Below, in pieces: positions 31,170 to 39,521 of a DNA stretch of 53,651 bases. The position numbers and the translations under genes were made by a program. The notes under the pieces were generated by a model that had not been told where the DNA came from, did not search any database, and saw nothing but the letters and a program-made list of their open reading frames with translations. How positions within the stretch are numbered: position 1 is the stretch's first letter; every line of letters starts with the position of its first letter. Location of the stretch: the IMG/VR virus record IMGVR_UViG_3300024273_001117, positions 1 to 53,651 of that record, one strand, 5' to 3'. Source of the DNA: a virus.

Positions 31170-31409
31170 ATGTCAAAGACACGCCAAGCCCCAGAGATTA
31201 TCGCGCACCACCTTGGATGGAACGTCAGCGAGGTATCGGAAGCCCGCTACCAGCCGCACAAATACCCAGCCCCCGGCATTTACATTTGCGGCGACGAATA
31301 CTTCTGCGCCCCGACCGACCGCCAAGCCCTGCACAAGATCGACGGTCTGAACTGGGCCAAGGTCGGGACCGAATACGACCGCGTTATCTACTCCGCAAAC
31401 CCGTTCTAA
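31170..31409 (+). CDS. 79-aa protein, unknown
   Basis: ATG at 31170; upstream codons in the same frame overlap the previous gene and lack a ribosome site. Starts MSKTRQAPEIIAHHLGWNVS; a YICGDEYFCAP segment carries two cysteines. Function not evident. Confidence 0.6.
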   Translation: MSKTRQAPEIIAHHLGWNVSEVSEARYQPHKYPAPGIYICGDEYFCAPTDRQALHKIDGLNWAKVGTEYDRVIYSANPF

Positions 31410-31421
31410 AAGGCTCACACA

Positions 31422-31898
31422 ATGAAGCGCACCATCCTGACACTGACCGCACTGGCCTTCACCGCCGCCTGCGCACAGCCGACCCCGATCTGCGACCGCA
31501 GCAAGCAGCAATGGGACAAGATCAACACCCAGATGGACGAGTGCATTGCGCGCCCTGCCAACCGGAACAAGCCGACACGGGAATATGTCTATCAAGCGCG
31601 GGACAACACCCCGCGCTTGACGCCGACCATCGTGACCGTGACGCCCGTGGACACCCCGCGCACCCCTGAAATAACGCCGCCAGTGACCCAAACACCCGTC
31701 ACAACCATCACAACCCCTGAAACCCCCGCGCCTACGCCACCTGCCCCGCTAGACGCGCCCAAGGAACCCAAAGGACCGCAAGGCAATAACGGGTATGGAA
31801 ACGGCGACCAAGATGCACCGGGCGGTTCTGGCCCGAACAACAACGCCGAGAACGCAGACGGCGACAAACCCGGCAAGGGAAAGGGCAAAGGCCAATGA
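31422..31898 (+). CDS. Lipoprotein with Pro/Thr linker and Gly/Asn tail
   Basis: 158 residues; ATG 31422 after AAAAGG. Signal MKRTILTLTALAFTAAC has a good lipobox (FTAAC), so Cys17 should be lipidated. A short globular part with two more cysteines is followed by a long Thr/Pro-rich stretch (about 65-115) and a Gly/Asn/Asp tail ending KGKGKGQ. An extended envelope lipoprotein made early could block superinfection, as some phage lipoproteins do; that role is inference. Confidence 0.72.
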   Translation: MKRTILTLTALAFTAACAQPTPICDRSKQQWDKINTQMDECIARPANRNKPTREYVYQARDNTPRLTPTIVTVTPVDTPRTPEITPPVTQTPVTTITTPETPAPTPPAPLDAPKEPKGPQGNNGYGNGDQDAPGGSGPNNNAENADGDKPGKGKGKGQ

Positions 31899-32332
31899 CA
31901 AACGACACCCGCGACTGGCGTGACGCAAAGCCCAAATGGGCTATCGACGCCGCCCAAGCTGAAATGAAGCGATGGGAAATCACCGCCGCACTGGCATGGC
32001 CGCAAGAGGCCAGACCGGAACCCCTGCCGTTCGGTTGGGGCGGATACGACCATCCTTACGGGACACCAGAACCCGGCACCTACTGGAATACTGGGCGCTA
32101 TGCGTCCCGCGTTGAAATCCGCGCGAAGATCGCAGGCGATACGACTTGGAAGCAATGGCTCTTCCGACATGGAAGCGCGGACGAATGGTCAACCAACGTT
32201 GTGCGCGGGCCGCTTTATAAGACCGAGCGCGAGGCTTGCCTTGCCTCACTTTGGAACGCCTGCGAAGCCGCCGCCCCAGCACTGGCGGCTGCACGGGCCA
32301 AACTTCTGACAGCATCGGACACACCAGAATGA
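31895..32332 (+). CDS. 145-aa tryptophan-rich protein, unknown
   Basis: ATGA overlap with the lipoprotein gene and with the next gene (32329). About eight tryptophans, concentrated in FGWGGYDHPYGTPEPGTYWN and WKQWLFRHGSADEWS; helical C-terminus. No signal peptide. Function unknown. Confidence 0.66.
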   Translation: MTNDTRDWRDAKPKWAIDAAQAEMKRWEITAALAWPQEARPEPLPFGWGGYDHPYGTPEPGTYWNTGRYASRVEIRAKIAGDTTWKQWLFRHGSADEWSTNVVRGPLYKTEREACLASLWNACEAAAPALAAARAKLLTASDTPE

Positions 32333-32532
32333 CGAGCGACGAGCGCCGCACCCTACTCCGGTCACTACGCCGGGGCGATACGATCACCGTCAAGCACGGC
32401 AAAGGCACAATGTCCGCTTTCGTTGTTAGCGCCCAGCCTATGCTTGTGGTCCGCAAGATCACCAAGGACGGCCACCAGATGCAGCCAACGTTGTTTTCGG
32501 CGCTGGACGTGCTGGCGAGGGTCACGACATGA
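32329..32532 (+). CDS. 67-aa small basic protein, unknown
   Basis: ATGA overlap at both ends. The product begins MTSDERRTLLRSLRRGDTIT; the middle GDTITVKHGKGTMSAFVVSA looks like a small beta barrel, perhaps SH3- or KOW-like. Nucleic-acid binding is possible but unproven. Confidence 0.62.
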   Translation: MTSDERRTLLRSLRRGDTITVKHGKGTMSAFVVSAQPMLVVRKITKDGHQMQPTLFSALDVLARVTT

Positions 32533-32936
32533 GCCAGAGGTTCAAGCTGGCAGGCATAACCGCCGAGACGCTTGGCCCGATCTGGGCCAACAAGTCGATG
32601 AACATGGCCACGATTGCGAAGGCGCTGAACGTTAGCGTTGCTGGCCTTCACCTGCGCGCGGGAGTCCTCAACCTGCCCGCGCGGGGCAATTCCAAGAAGC
32701 CGATAGACGAAGCCCTGTTTGTGGCGATGTGGACGGCAGGCGTGGACGGCGAGGATATCGCCGCACACTTTGGATTTGCCAGCTATCGGAGCGTTTGGGT
32801 TTTGTCCAAGCGTCTGAACCTTGGCCGGAAGCGCCGCACCAAGCACGTTGACCGGGTGACGATCAAGCAATTCATGGAACAGCGTTTCGGCGCAATGATG
32901 ATAGAGCGCGCACAAAGCGACAGAAAGGCCGGATGA
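32529..32936 (+). CDS. GcrA-like protein with two helix-turn-helix repeats
   Basis: 135 residues. Two similar segments, IWANKSMNMATIAKALNVSV with LRAGVLNLPARG, and MWTAGVDGEDIAAHFGFAS with LSKRLNLGRKRR, each follow the W-x(2)-G/K...IA...L...V...LNL...R pattern of the DNA-binding domain of GcrA, an alphaproteobacterial cell-cycle regulator that reads methylated GANTC promoters. Two copies in tandem are unusual. A phage transcription factor redirecting host RNA polymerase is a plausible inference; the similarity is by eye. Confidence 0.58.
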   Translation: MSQRFKLAGITAETLGPIWANKSMNMATIAKALNVSVAGLHLRAGVLNLPARGNSKKPIDEALFVAMWTAGVDGEDIAAHFGFASYRSVWVLSKRLNLGRKRRTKHVDRVTIKQFMEQRFGAMMIERAQSDRKAG

Positions 32937-33118
32937 TGGAATATCTACTGATCGTGGTGCTGTCCGGTTTCACCGATCACGCATCATGCGCCGCACAAGC
33001 CGCCCACGAACAGGCATACCTTGACGAAGTTGAGGGAGAGGGCGGATTGATTGCGACGTGCATCGTGCAGGCCCCATATGCGCCCGCTGTCACCCTGCGC
33101 CCGGTTGCGCGGCCATGA
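32933..33118 (+). CDS. 61-aa exported or membrane-anchored peptide, unknown
   Basis: ATG at 32933 overlaps the previous stop (ATGA). A hydrophobic start (MMEYLLIVVLSGFTDHASCA) could be a short signal or anchor, followed by an acidic middle and a Pro-rich end with two cysteines overall. Its stop overlaps the next ATG. Function unknown. Confidence 0.6.
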   Translation: MMEYLLIVVLSGFTDHASCAAQAAHEQAYLDEVEGEGGLIATCIVQAPYAPAVTLRPVARP

Positions 33119-33504
33119 CCCCCGACGACTTCCGCGATATGCGCGTGGCGCTGGGCTGGACGCAGGAACACCTTGCCGCGCACTGGGGGATGCCGACCGA
33201 TGGAGCGCGCACAATCAGGGGATGGGAACGGGGGGAGCGAGACATTCACCCCATTGCCGCCTTTGCCCTCGACCGCATGAGCAAGGCCGACGAGCGTGAC
33301 CCAGACCCCACGCCACCACGGCCAAAGATGCCACCGCGCGTGAAGCCACCCAAGACACCCAAGCCCAAGCCGGAGCCGAAGCCCCGCAAGATACCGAAGC
33401 CACCGCGCCCCAAGCTGGGCATCATGCCGCATCACGACGCCGAGACGCGCAAGCTACTGCGCGCCGAATACTCAATGAAGATCAAACAGTTAAGCGGCGG
33501 ATAA
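33115..33504 (+). CDS. XRE-type helix-turn-helix protein with Pro/Lys linker
   Basis: 129 residues. The start MTPDDFRDMRVALGWTQEHL and AHWGMPTDGARTIRGWERGE form a Cro/CI-type helix-turn-helix. Residues about 63-102 are a Pro/Lys-rich, extended linker (PKTPKPKPEPKPRKIPK), and a basic helix ends the protein. A transcription regulator; the linker may bring the tail to another protein. A large palindrome lies 20 nt after its stop and could be its operator. Confidence 0.75.
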   Translation: MTPDDFRDMRVALGWTQEHLAAHWGMPTDGARTIRGWERGERDIHPIAAFALDRMSKADERDPDPTPPRPKMPPRVKPPKTPKPKPEPKPRKIPKPPRPKLGIMPHHDAETRKLLRAEYSMKIKQLSGG

Positions 33505-33523
33505 AGTCCCGACATTAAACAAC

Positions 33524-33553
33524 CTGACAACGTTTCGCGGGAAACCTTGTCAG
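33524..33553. promoter_or_regulatory. 30-nt palindrome with parS-like core
   Basis: Arms CTGACAAcGTTTC and GAAACcTTGTCAG surround GCGG, with one C/C mismatch per arm pair. The core GTTTCGCGGGAAAC (33532-33545) agrees with the ParB site core GTTTCACGTGAAAC at 12 of 14 positions. It follows the XRE gene and is followed by a doubled AGATTGC. It may be a regulator operator, an RNA hairpin, or a site for ParB/Noc-like proteins. Confidence 0.5.
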
Positions 33554-33616
33554 ATTGCAGATTGCGGGCAATGATCACGGCATCTTGAAAGCCAACCCCA
33601 AGGGAGACACGACACC

Positions 33617-33868
33617 ATGCGGCAAACATTCCGCAACCTTTACGCCGCCGTTGCCATGATGTGCGGCCACCTATTCAGCGCCATTGCTTGCCGGGTATCT
33701 GGTCGATCCATCACAATGCCGCATGACCTGTGCCGCGAGGTTTGGGCCGCGTCCCGTCGCTTCACCGAACAGCCCCGCGATTGGCCCTATGAACTGGCCT
33801 ATGAGAAGCAACCGCGCCCCAGCACTCACACTCGCCGCATTGAGCGTTGGCCGCACACGGACGGTTGA
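33617..33868 (+). CDS. 83-aa basic protein, unknown
   Basis: ATG at 33617 with AAGGGAG about 12 nt upstream. A mildly hydrophobic start (RNLYAAVAMMCGHLFSAIA) may be membrane-associated; the rest is basic with several tryptophans. Last gene before the strong terminator that separates early/middle genes from the late operon. Confidence 0.6.
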   Translation: MRQTFRNLYAAVAMMCGHLFSAIACRVSGRSITMPHDLCREVWAASRRFTEQPRDWPYELAYEKQPRPSTHTRRIERWPHTDG

Positions 33869-33900
33869 ACCACACATACATATCATCACGGGATGAAGGG

Positions 33901-33926
33901 ACGGGGTGCAATGCGCCCCGTTTTTT
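33901..33926 (+). terminator. Rho-independent terminator between early/middle and late genes
   Basis: ACGGGGTGC pairs with GCGCCCCGT (one G-U pair) around AAT, immediately followed by a T6 run. This is the strongest terminator shape in the window. Confidence 0.9.
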
Positions 33927-33935
33927 CGTGAAACA

Positions 33936-33964
33936 TTGACTAAACCAAAACCCGCCGCAATATG
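33936..33964 (+). promoter_or_regulatory. Candidate late promoter
   Basis: TTGACT (33936-33941) then 17 nt to AATATG (33959-33964), in the 114-nt gap between the terminator and the first packaging gene. The -35 is good, the -10 is weak, so an activator may be needed. The remaining leader to 34041 holds no ORF that I would support. Confidence 0.4.
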
Positions 33965-34040
33965 ACCCCGTGCTGACGTGGTAAGTTTTTGAGCCTTTCT
34001 AGCTGCGTTGGCGCGCTTTCATTCAAGGCTTGGAGACGTA

Positions 34041-34481
34041 ATGACCGACGAGGCAGCAGCAGAGAAGCCAGCACCGAACCATTCAACCCGGTTTGGCGCA
34101 GGCAACAACGCGAACCCGCAGGGCAAGACGAGCGCGCAGAAGAAGATGGAAATGGCAAACGCAGAACGGGCCACCCGCCTGCGTGGCCGCTTTCTGGAGT
34201 CGCTGGAGCTGATCATTGAGCAGGCCGACCGCAAACACGCACAGGCGATTGCAGACGGCGAGGAAATGGAAGATCAACACACCGCCACCCCGATGATGAT
34301 GATAACCAACGAGGTGTTGAAGCTACTCAAGGACACCGAAGATCGTGGCCTTGGCACCGCAATGCAGTCGATCAACTTGCAGGCTGACGTGGCGCTTGCC
34401 GGGAAGTCAGACGCAGAGATTGCAAACCGCCTTGCCGAACTGTCCGCGATGATGCCCGAAGGTATGGGCGGCGCTAAGTGA
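34041..34481 (+). CDS. Small terminase subunit-like protein (DUF5681-like N-terminus)
   Basis: ATG at 34041 with GGAG 7 nt upstream; 146 residues. TRFGAGNNANPQGKTSAQKK matches the FxxGNxxNPxGR pattern of DUF5681-type proteins found directly upstream of phage terminases. The rest is helical with a coiled-coil-like middle. ATGA overlap with the ATPase gene. DNA recognition for packaging is the likely role. Confidence 0.7.
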   Translation: MTDEAAAEKPAPNHSTRFGAGNNANPQGKTSAQKKMEMANAERATRLRGRFLESLELIIEQADRKHAQAIADGEEMEDQHTATPMMMITNEVLKLLKDTEDRGLGTAMQSINLQADVALAGKSDAEIANRLAELSAMMPEGMGGAK

Positions 34482-35224
34482 ACGCCCGCGAAGCACAAGA
34501 GGAACGCCTTGCGCTGATGGAGGAGCAATACCTTCGACAAAGCCGCACCATGCTTGCCAACGTGTATCCCGACGAGGACACGCACGGCATCAACGGTTCC
34601 TTTTTCCATGCCCGCCACAAATACGCCAAGCACCTTGAGTTTTTCGAGGCAGGCGCGACCTTCCGCGAACGGTGCGCGCGATGTGCCAACCGTATCGGCA
34701 AGTCATTCGGGATGGGCGGATACGAGTCCGCGCTTCACGTTACTGGCCGATACCCGACGTGGTGGAAGGGCCGACGCTTCACCAAGCCCGTCAGTTGGTG
34801 GGCAGCAGGCAAGACGAACGAGACAACCCGCGACATCAATCAGGCGATCCTGCTAGGCAAGCCAGAGTCAGGCCGCACGGCGAAGGGCTTTACCGGGACC
34901 GGGCTGATACCGCACTCCGACATTGGCCGCGTGACGTGGAAATCTGGCGTTGCCGATCTGGCCGACACCATTTCAATCAAGCACCAGTCAGGCGGCTGGT
35001 CACAGCTTGGCCTTAAATCCTACCACCAAGGGCGCAGCGCGTTTGAAGGCACCCAGCAGGACGGCATCTGGTTTGACGAAGAACCCCCGATGGACGTTTA
35101 CGGCGAGGCGCTAATCAGGACCGCGACCACGAACGGGATGATGATGATAACGTTCACGCCGCTGGAAGGCATGAGCGAAGTCGTCATGCAGTTTATGCCC
35201 GCCGACCAGAGGCTAGACTCCTAA
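34478..35224 (+). CDS. Large terminase, ATPase half
   Basis: 248 residues. Walker A-like CANRIGKSFG (NRIGKS at 71-76) and Walker B GIWFDEEPP (about 195-203) identify the packaging motor ATPase, of the P22/Sf6-like terminase type. The frame ends just after FTPLEGMSEVVMQFMPADQ, the usual end of the ATPase core, and the nuclease part follows as a separate gene with a 1-nt TAATG overlap. Intact relatives are about 480-500 residues in one chain. Confidence 0.87.
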   Translation: MNAREAQEERLALMEEQYLRQSRTMLANVYPDEDTHGINGSFFHARHKYAKHLEFFEAGATFRERCARCANRIGKSFGMGGYESALHVTGRYPTWWKGRRFTKPVSWWAAGKTNETTRDINQAILLGKPESGRTAKGFTGTGLIPHSDIGRVTWKSGVADLADTISIKHQSGGWSQLGLKSYHQGRSAFEGTQQDGIWFDEEPPMDVYGEALIRTATTNGMMMITFTPLEGMSEVVMQFMPADQRLDS

Positions 35225-35982
35225 TGCCCGCAGTCAGCGAGTCCCGATATCTTGTGCAGGCGGGATGGTCTGATGTGCCGCATATACCGCTGCAAACCCA
35301 GCGCGAGTTACTGGACTCCACCCCGCCTTACCTGCGCGCCGCCCGGTCAGAAGGCGCACCATCGCTAGGGTCTGGCGCAATCTTTCCTATTCCGTGGGAA
35401 GATATCAGCGTCACCCCGTTTCCAATCCCCGACTTCTGGCCCCGCGCCTATGGGCTTGACGTGGGCTGGAAGATGACAGCCGCGATCTGGGCAGCTTGGG
35501 ACCCATCTGACGGAACCCAGTATTGCTACTCCGAATACCGCATGGGCCAGCAGCCCCCATCCGTCCACACCGCAGCCATTGGCGCGCGTGGCATGTGGAT
35601 ACCGGGCGCGATTGACCCCGCCGCCCGTGGCCGGACGCAGGACGAGGGGCGGCAGCTTATCACGTCTTACGAGGAATTTGGCCTGACCCTGACCCCGGCG
35701 AACAACAAGGTGCGCGGAGAAGGTGGCGGTTTGGATATCATGTGGCAGCGCTTGGTCGCGGGCCGCATCAAAGTGTTTCGGTCACTTACTGGACTCGAAA
35801 ACGAATACCGCGTCTATCGACGTGACGAGAACGGCAACGTGGTGAAAAAGAACGATCACGGCATGGACGCTTGGCGTTACGTGTCAATGACCGGGCCGGA
35901 TATCAAGTTGATCAAACCCGCCGCTGGGAACTACGCAGTCCCGTCCGGCTTTTCAGTTAGCGATTCAAGGGGCGGCTACTAA
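35224..35982 (+). CDS. Large terminase, nuclease half
   Basis: 252 residues from the ATG at 35224. YLVQAGWSDVPHI and YLRAARSEGAPSLGSGAIFP are the inter-domain linker and start of the nuclease fold in intact terminases; YGLDVGW supplies the first catalytic Asp and DHGMDAWRY the last. It therefore cuts the concatemer. Almost nothing is missing between the halves, so the split is by frame, at the domain boundary. AGAGG lies 11 nt before the ATG; coupled reinitiation is likely. Confidence 0.85.
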   Translation: MPAVSESRYLVQAGWSDVPHIPLQTQRELLDSTPPYLRAARSEGAPSLGSGAIFPIPWEDISVTPFPIPDFWPRAYGLDVGWKMTAAIWAAWDPSDGTQYCYSEYRMGQQPPSVHTAAIGARGMWIPGAIDPAARGRTQDEGRQLITSYEEFGLTLTPANNKVRGEGGGLDIMWQRLVAGRIKVFRSLTGLENEYRVYRRDENGNVVKKNDHGMDAWRYVSMTGPDIKLIKPAAGNYAVPSGFSVSDSRGGY

Positions 35983-38240
35983 TGCTGGACGATACCGACA
36001 AACAGAAGCCGTCGCGCAAACGCAGCCGGGACGCGAAAGACGACAAGACCGAAGGCCCAATCCGCGCTTTGGTCAGTCGCATGGCGGCAGAGGCCAAGCG
36101 CCGGGTAGGATTGCGCGAACCCATTGAGCAACGTTGGCTTCAAGACCTGCGCCAATTCCACGGCCAGCACGAACCATCGACCGTCACCGCCATGTCCAAG
36201 GACGCGGAACGGTCGCGCTTGTTTATGAACCACACCCGGCCAAAGACCAACGCAATGTCCGCGCGCCTGCAAGACCTGCTATTCCCAACCGACGACCGGA
36301 ACTGGGGCATCCAGCCCACACCCGTCCCTGAATTGCTGATGAAGGCCGACCGGGCCAAGGCGCAGATCGCGGGACCAATGGGCCGACTTGCCAGCGCGGA
36401 AGAAACCGGGACCAATCCAGACAGCACCGACGAAGAACTTGAACTGGCGGGGCAGCAAGCCACCGCCGCACGGGATGAACTGGAACCGATTGCCGCCGCG
36501 CTTGAGGAGATTGAAGCGATAAACGGTGACGCCAAGCAGCGCGCCGACCTGATGCAAGATGAAATGGCCGACCAGTTGCAGGCGTGTTCCTACAATGCCG
36601 TTGCGCGTGACGCTATCGAACAGGGGTGCAAGCTGGGAACTGGCGTGATCAAGGGGCCGATCCTTGGCAACAGTCGCCGCCGCCGCTGGAAGCAGAACGA
36701 GGCAGGCGAACGTGTCCTAGAGAACAGCGCCAACGAACGCCCCAGCTACAAGTTTCTGGACGTTTGGGGATACTTCCCCGACCCCGACTATCAGAACCCA
36801 AGCGACGGTGAAGGTGTTTATGAACGCCACCTGCTATCCAGCACCAAGCTACGCGAACTGGCGCGCGATGAAGGCGTTGACGAGGACGCCATTCGCCGCC
36901 TGTTGAAGCAAGAGCCGCAAGAGGCAATGCCGAACAACGTGCAGCAGCTTCACCAGATCACCAGTGACCAGAACGTGCGGCCAGTCCCGCGCTACATCGT
37001 CTGGGAATACACGGGACCGATCGCTTTGCACGAACTTGAAGAAGTCGCGCTGGGCTATGCGGACTCCGACTTGCTGAACGACGCCGAGGAAATGGATATC
37101 TTGGACGAAGTGCAGGCCCGCATCATGTTCTGTGGCGAGGAAATCCTGTCATTCAGCTTGCACCCGCTGGACAGCAGCGAACAGCTATACTCCGTGTTCA
37201 ATCTGGAAAAGGACGAGGCCGGACCTTTCGGCTTTGGCATCCCGGCAATCATGCGTGACCCCCAGTCTGCCATGAACGCCGCATGGCGCATGATGATGGA
37301 TAACGGGCGCATCGCATCCGGCCCGCAGATCGTTATCAACACCGACGTGATCAAGCCGCAGGACAACGAATTTGTGCTGGCCCCGTTCAAGATATGGAAG
37401 CGCACCACGGGCGCACCAAACTCCCCGGCGTTCGAGACGTATCAATTCGACATGAACCAAGGGCTATTGCAGTCGATCATCGAACTGGCCCGCCGTGACA
37501 TTGACGACACGACGGCCATGCCGCAGATCACGCAAGGCGAACAGGGAACAGGCGTCACCAAGACCGCGCAGGGCATGGCGATCTTGATGAACAGCGCCAA
37601 CGTTGTGTTTCGCCGGATCGTGAAGAACTGGGACGACGATGTGACCGTGCCGAACATTCGCCGCCTCTACGACCACAACATGCAATTCAGCAAGAAGGAC
37701 GAGATCAAGGGCGACTTCGACATTGACGCCCGTGGTTCATCCGTTCTGTTGGTGCGCGAAATGCTTTCCAGCAACCTGATGCTATTTGCGCAGACTTTTG
37801 GCGATCATCCTGATTATGGCCCGTGGATCAAAAAGCCTGACCTGTTGAAGCAGATCACCAAGGCAATGATGATCCCGGTTAGCGACGTGATCCACACCAA
37901 GACCGAACACGACGACAACATGGCGAAGATGCAGCAAGAGCAGGGCGACGGCGTTGATCCTATGATTGCGATACGCGAAAGGGAACTGGAACTGACCCAA
38001 GCGGGCATCGACGCCAAGGTTTCTATTGCGCAGATGGAGTCCAGCAGCCGCGTGAAGGTGGCCCAGCTTAACTTCGACGGCGACATGCAACGTGCGGCCA
38101 TGAGTGCAAACGAAGGCGTTGACGACCGCGCCCAACGTGCAGCCGAGGCAAAGGCCAAGGTGGACAGCGGCGAACGCAAGCTGGCCGCAGAAGTCGGGAT
38201 GATCGAACGCACGGGCGAACATGCCGGGGGTAGCGTCTAA
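35982..38240 (+). CDS. Portal protein
   Basis: 752 residues, within the size range of podovirus portals (N4 and P22 types). Charged N-terminus, then a portal-type core with NHTRPKTNAMSARLQDLLFP and PFGFGIPAIMRDPQSAMNAA; the C-terminus (about 660-752) is Ala/Glu/Lys-rich helix, as in portal barrels. TAATG overlaps at both ends. It forms the dodecameric DNA channel and docks the terminase. Confidence 0.88.
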   Translation: MLDDTDKQKPSRKRSRDAKDDKTEGPIRALVSRMAAEAKRRVGLREPIEQRWLQDLRQFHGQHEPSTVTAMSKDAERSRLFMNHTRPKTNAMSARLQDLLFPTDDRNWGIQPTPVPELLMKADRAKAQIAGPMGRLASAEETGTNPDSTDEELELAGQQATAARDELEPIAAALEEIEAINGDAKQRADLMQDEMADQLQACSYNAVARDAIEQGCKLGTGVIKGPILGNSRRRRWKQNEAGERVLENSANERPSYKFLDVWGYFPDPDYQNPSDGEGVYERHLLSSTKLRELARDEGVDEDAIRRLLKQEPQEAMPNNVQQLHQITSDQNVRPVPRYIVWEYTGPIALHELEEVALGYADSDLLNDAEEMDILDEVQARIMFCGEEILSFSLHPLDSSEQLYSVFNLEKDEAGPFGFGIPAIMRDPQSAMNAAWRMMMDNGRIASGPQIVINTDVIKPQDNEFVLAPFKIWKRTTGAPNSPAFETYQFDMNQGLLQSIIELARRDIDDTTAMPQITQGEQGTGVTKTAQGMAILMNSANVVFRRIVKNWDDDVTVPNIRRLYDHNMQFSKKDEIKGDFDIDARGSSVLLVREMLSSNLMLFAQTFGDHPDYGPWIKKPDLLKQITKAMMIPVSDVIHTKTEHDDNMAKMQQEQGDGVDPMIAIRERELELTQAGIDAKVSIAQMESSSRVKVAQLNFDGDMQRAAMSANEGVDDRAQRAAEAKAKVDSGERKLAAEVGMIERTGEHAGGSV

Positions 38241-38485
38241 TGGCCGGATTTACATACGTCGCTGACCCCGACAGCCGTGACCGCCACAGCCTTGCGCCGG
38301 AACCCCGGCGCATCGACCGCTTTAGCCCGACATGGCTGTTCCTTGAGGCGCATATCAAGTCAGACATAGAGGCAATCCGCGATCAACTTGAATACCCGCA
38401 GCCAGAACTTCGTTCAAGTGAACTGCGTGGACAGTTGACTAGCTTGAGAAACTTGCTGCAATTAGGCGCATCAGACCCCGGTTAA
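38240..38485 (+). CDS. 81-aa protein between portal and scaffold, unknown
   Basis: TAATG overlap with the portal gene. Starts MAGFTYVADPDSRDRHSLAP; a helical middle (FLEAHIKSDIEAIRDQLEYP) may dimerise. Location suggests a minor head or neck component. The following 87-nt gap holds a 5-bp hairpin (GGGGC 38503-38507 with GCCCC 38518-38522) and no gene. Confidence 0.65.
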   Translation: MAGFTYVADPDSRDRHSLAPEPRRIDRFSPTWLFLEAHIKSDIEAIRDQLEYPQPELRSSELRGQLTSLRNLLQLGASDPG

Positions 38486-38572
38486 TAGCTGGGCAGACTA
38501 CTGGGGCCGCATTAGCCGCCCCACAACACGGAAGCAGGGGAAACCCACCTTTCAACGGCAAAGGCTAACTGA

Positions 38573-39496
38573 ATGACTGAATCGACAACTAGGAACGACG
38601 CGGCTTCGCAATCCCCGTCAGACTTGGAAGAAACGCCGGAGCAAATGTGGGACGACCTGAACGCAGCGGATGAAACCGACGCAGACGGTGACGAACCTTT
38701 CATTCCCTCCGACGACTTCGATGATGCAGACTGGAACGCCGACGACGCAGGCCAAACCGACGACGCCCCCGCGAAGGGCAAGATCGGGACAACACCCGCG
38801 ACGAGCGACTTATGGGCTAATGCCAGCGAGGCACAGCGCAAAGAGATTGACAGACTACAGGAGCGCGACAAGCGCGCTCGCGGCCAAGTTTCCGCCACCG
38901 CCAAGAAGATGAACGAGCTACGAGAGCAGCTTCGCAATCTGAACAACACCGACGGCGACGAGGAACTTGCACGGTTGAATGAGGACTATCCCGACGTGGC
39001 TGGTCCTTTGGTCCGAACCCAGACCCAGATACGGGACGCGGTGCGGGCTATGTCAGAGATAGAGGGTATGCGCGCCGACGAGGCCAATGCTTTGTATCTT
39101 GAGCAAGTTGAGGAACAACGGGCGTCCGTGCAAACGGCACACCCCGAATGGGAGAAAGTGATCTTCGCCAATTCCGCCGCCTTTCGGGCATGGAATGAAG
39201 ATCAACCCAAGGCAATCCGAGACGCCGTTGCTGCGAACATGGAGGACGTTACAGACGCGCCCGCCCTGAACCAAGTCTTAACCAGTTTCAAAGCGTTTCT
39301 TGCTGGCAATGATCCACAACCCGGCCAATCATCATTGTCGGCCAAGCGTCAACGCCAGTTGCAAGGTTCCAAATCTATTGCGGGGAATACCCGTCAGGTC
39401 ACAGCGGTAAATCAGGCGTCCAGCACGGACGGCGAGGCCATGTGGAATGAAATGCAAGACGAGGAAGAACGAACCAACCGGACGAGACGCCGCTGA
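38573..39496 (+). CDS. Scaffolding protein
   Basis: 307 residues immediately before the capsid gene. The first 80 are extremely acidic and disordered, followed by a coiled coil (AQRKEIDRLQERDKRARGQ and on) and a basic C-terminus ending RTNRTRRR. This order is typical of internal scaffolds, whose basic end binds the capsid protein. No protease gene is adjacent. Confidence 0.78.
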   Translation: MTESTTRNDAASQSPSDLEETPEQMWDDLNAADETDADGDEPFIPSDDFDDADWNADDAGQTDDAPAKGKIGTTPATSDLWANASEAQRKEIDRLQERDKRARGQVSATAKKMNELREQLRNLNNTDGDEELARLNEDYPDVAGPLVRTQTQIRDAVRAMSEIEGMRADEANALYLEQVEEQRASVQTAHPEWEKVIFANSAAFRAWNEDQPKAIRDAVAANMEDVTDAPALNQVLTSFKAFLAGNDPQPGQSSLSAKRQRQLQGSKSIAGNTRQVTAVNQASSTDGEAMWNEMQDEEERTNRTRRR

Positions 39497-39521
39497 CCAC
39501 AACCTTTGAAAGAGGTTTATC

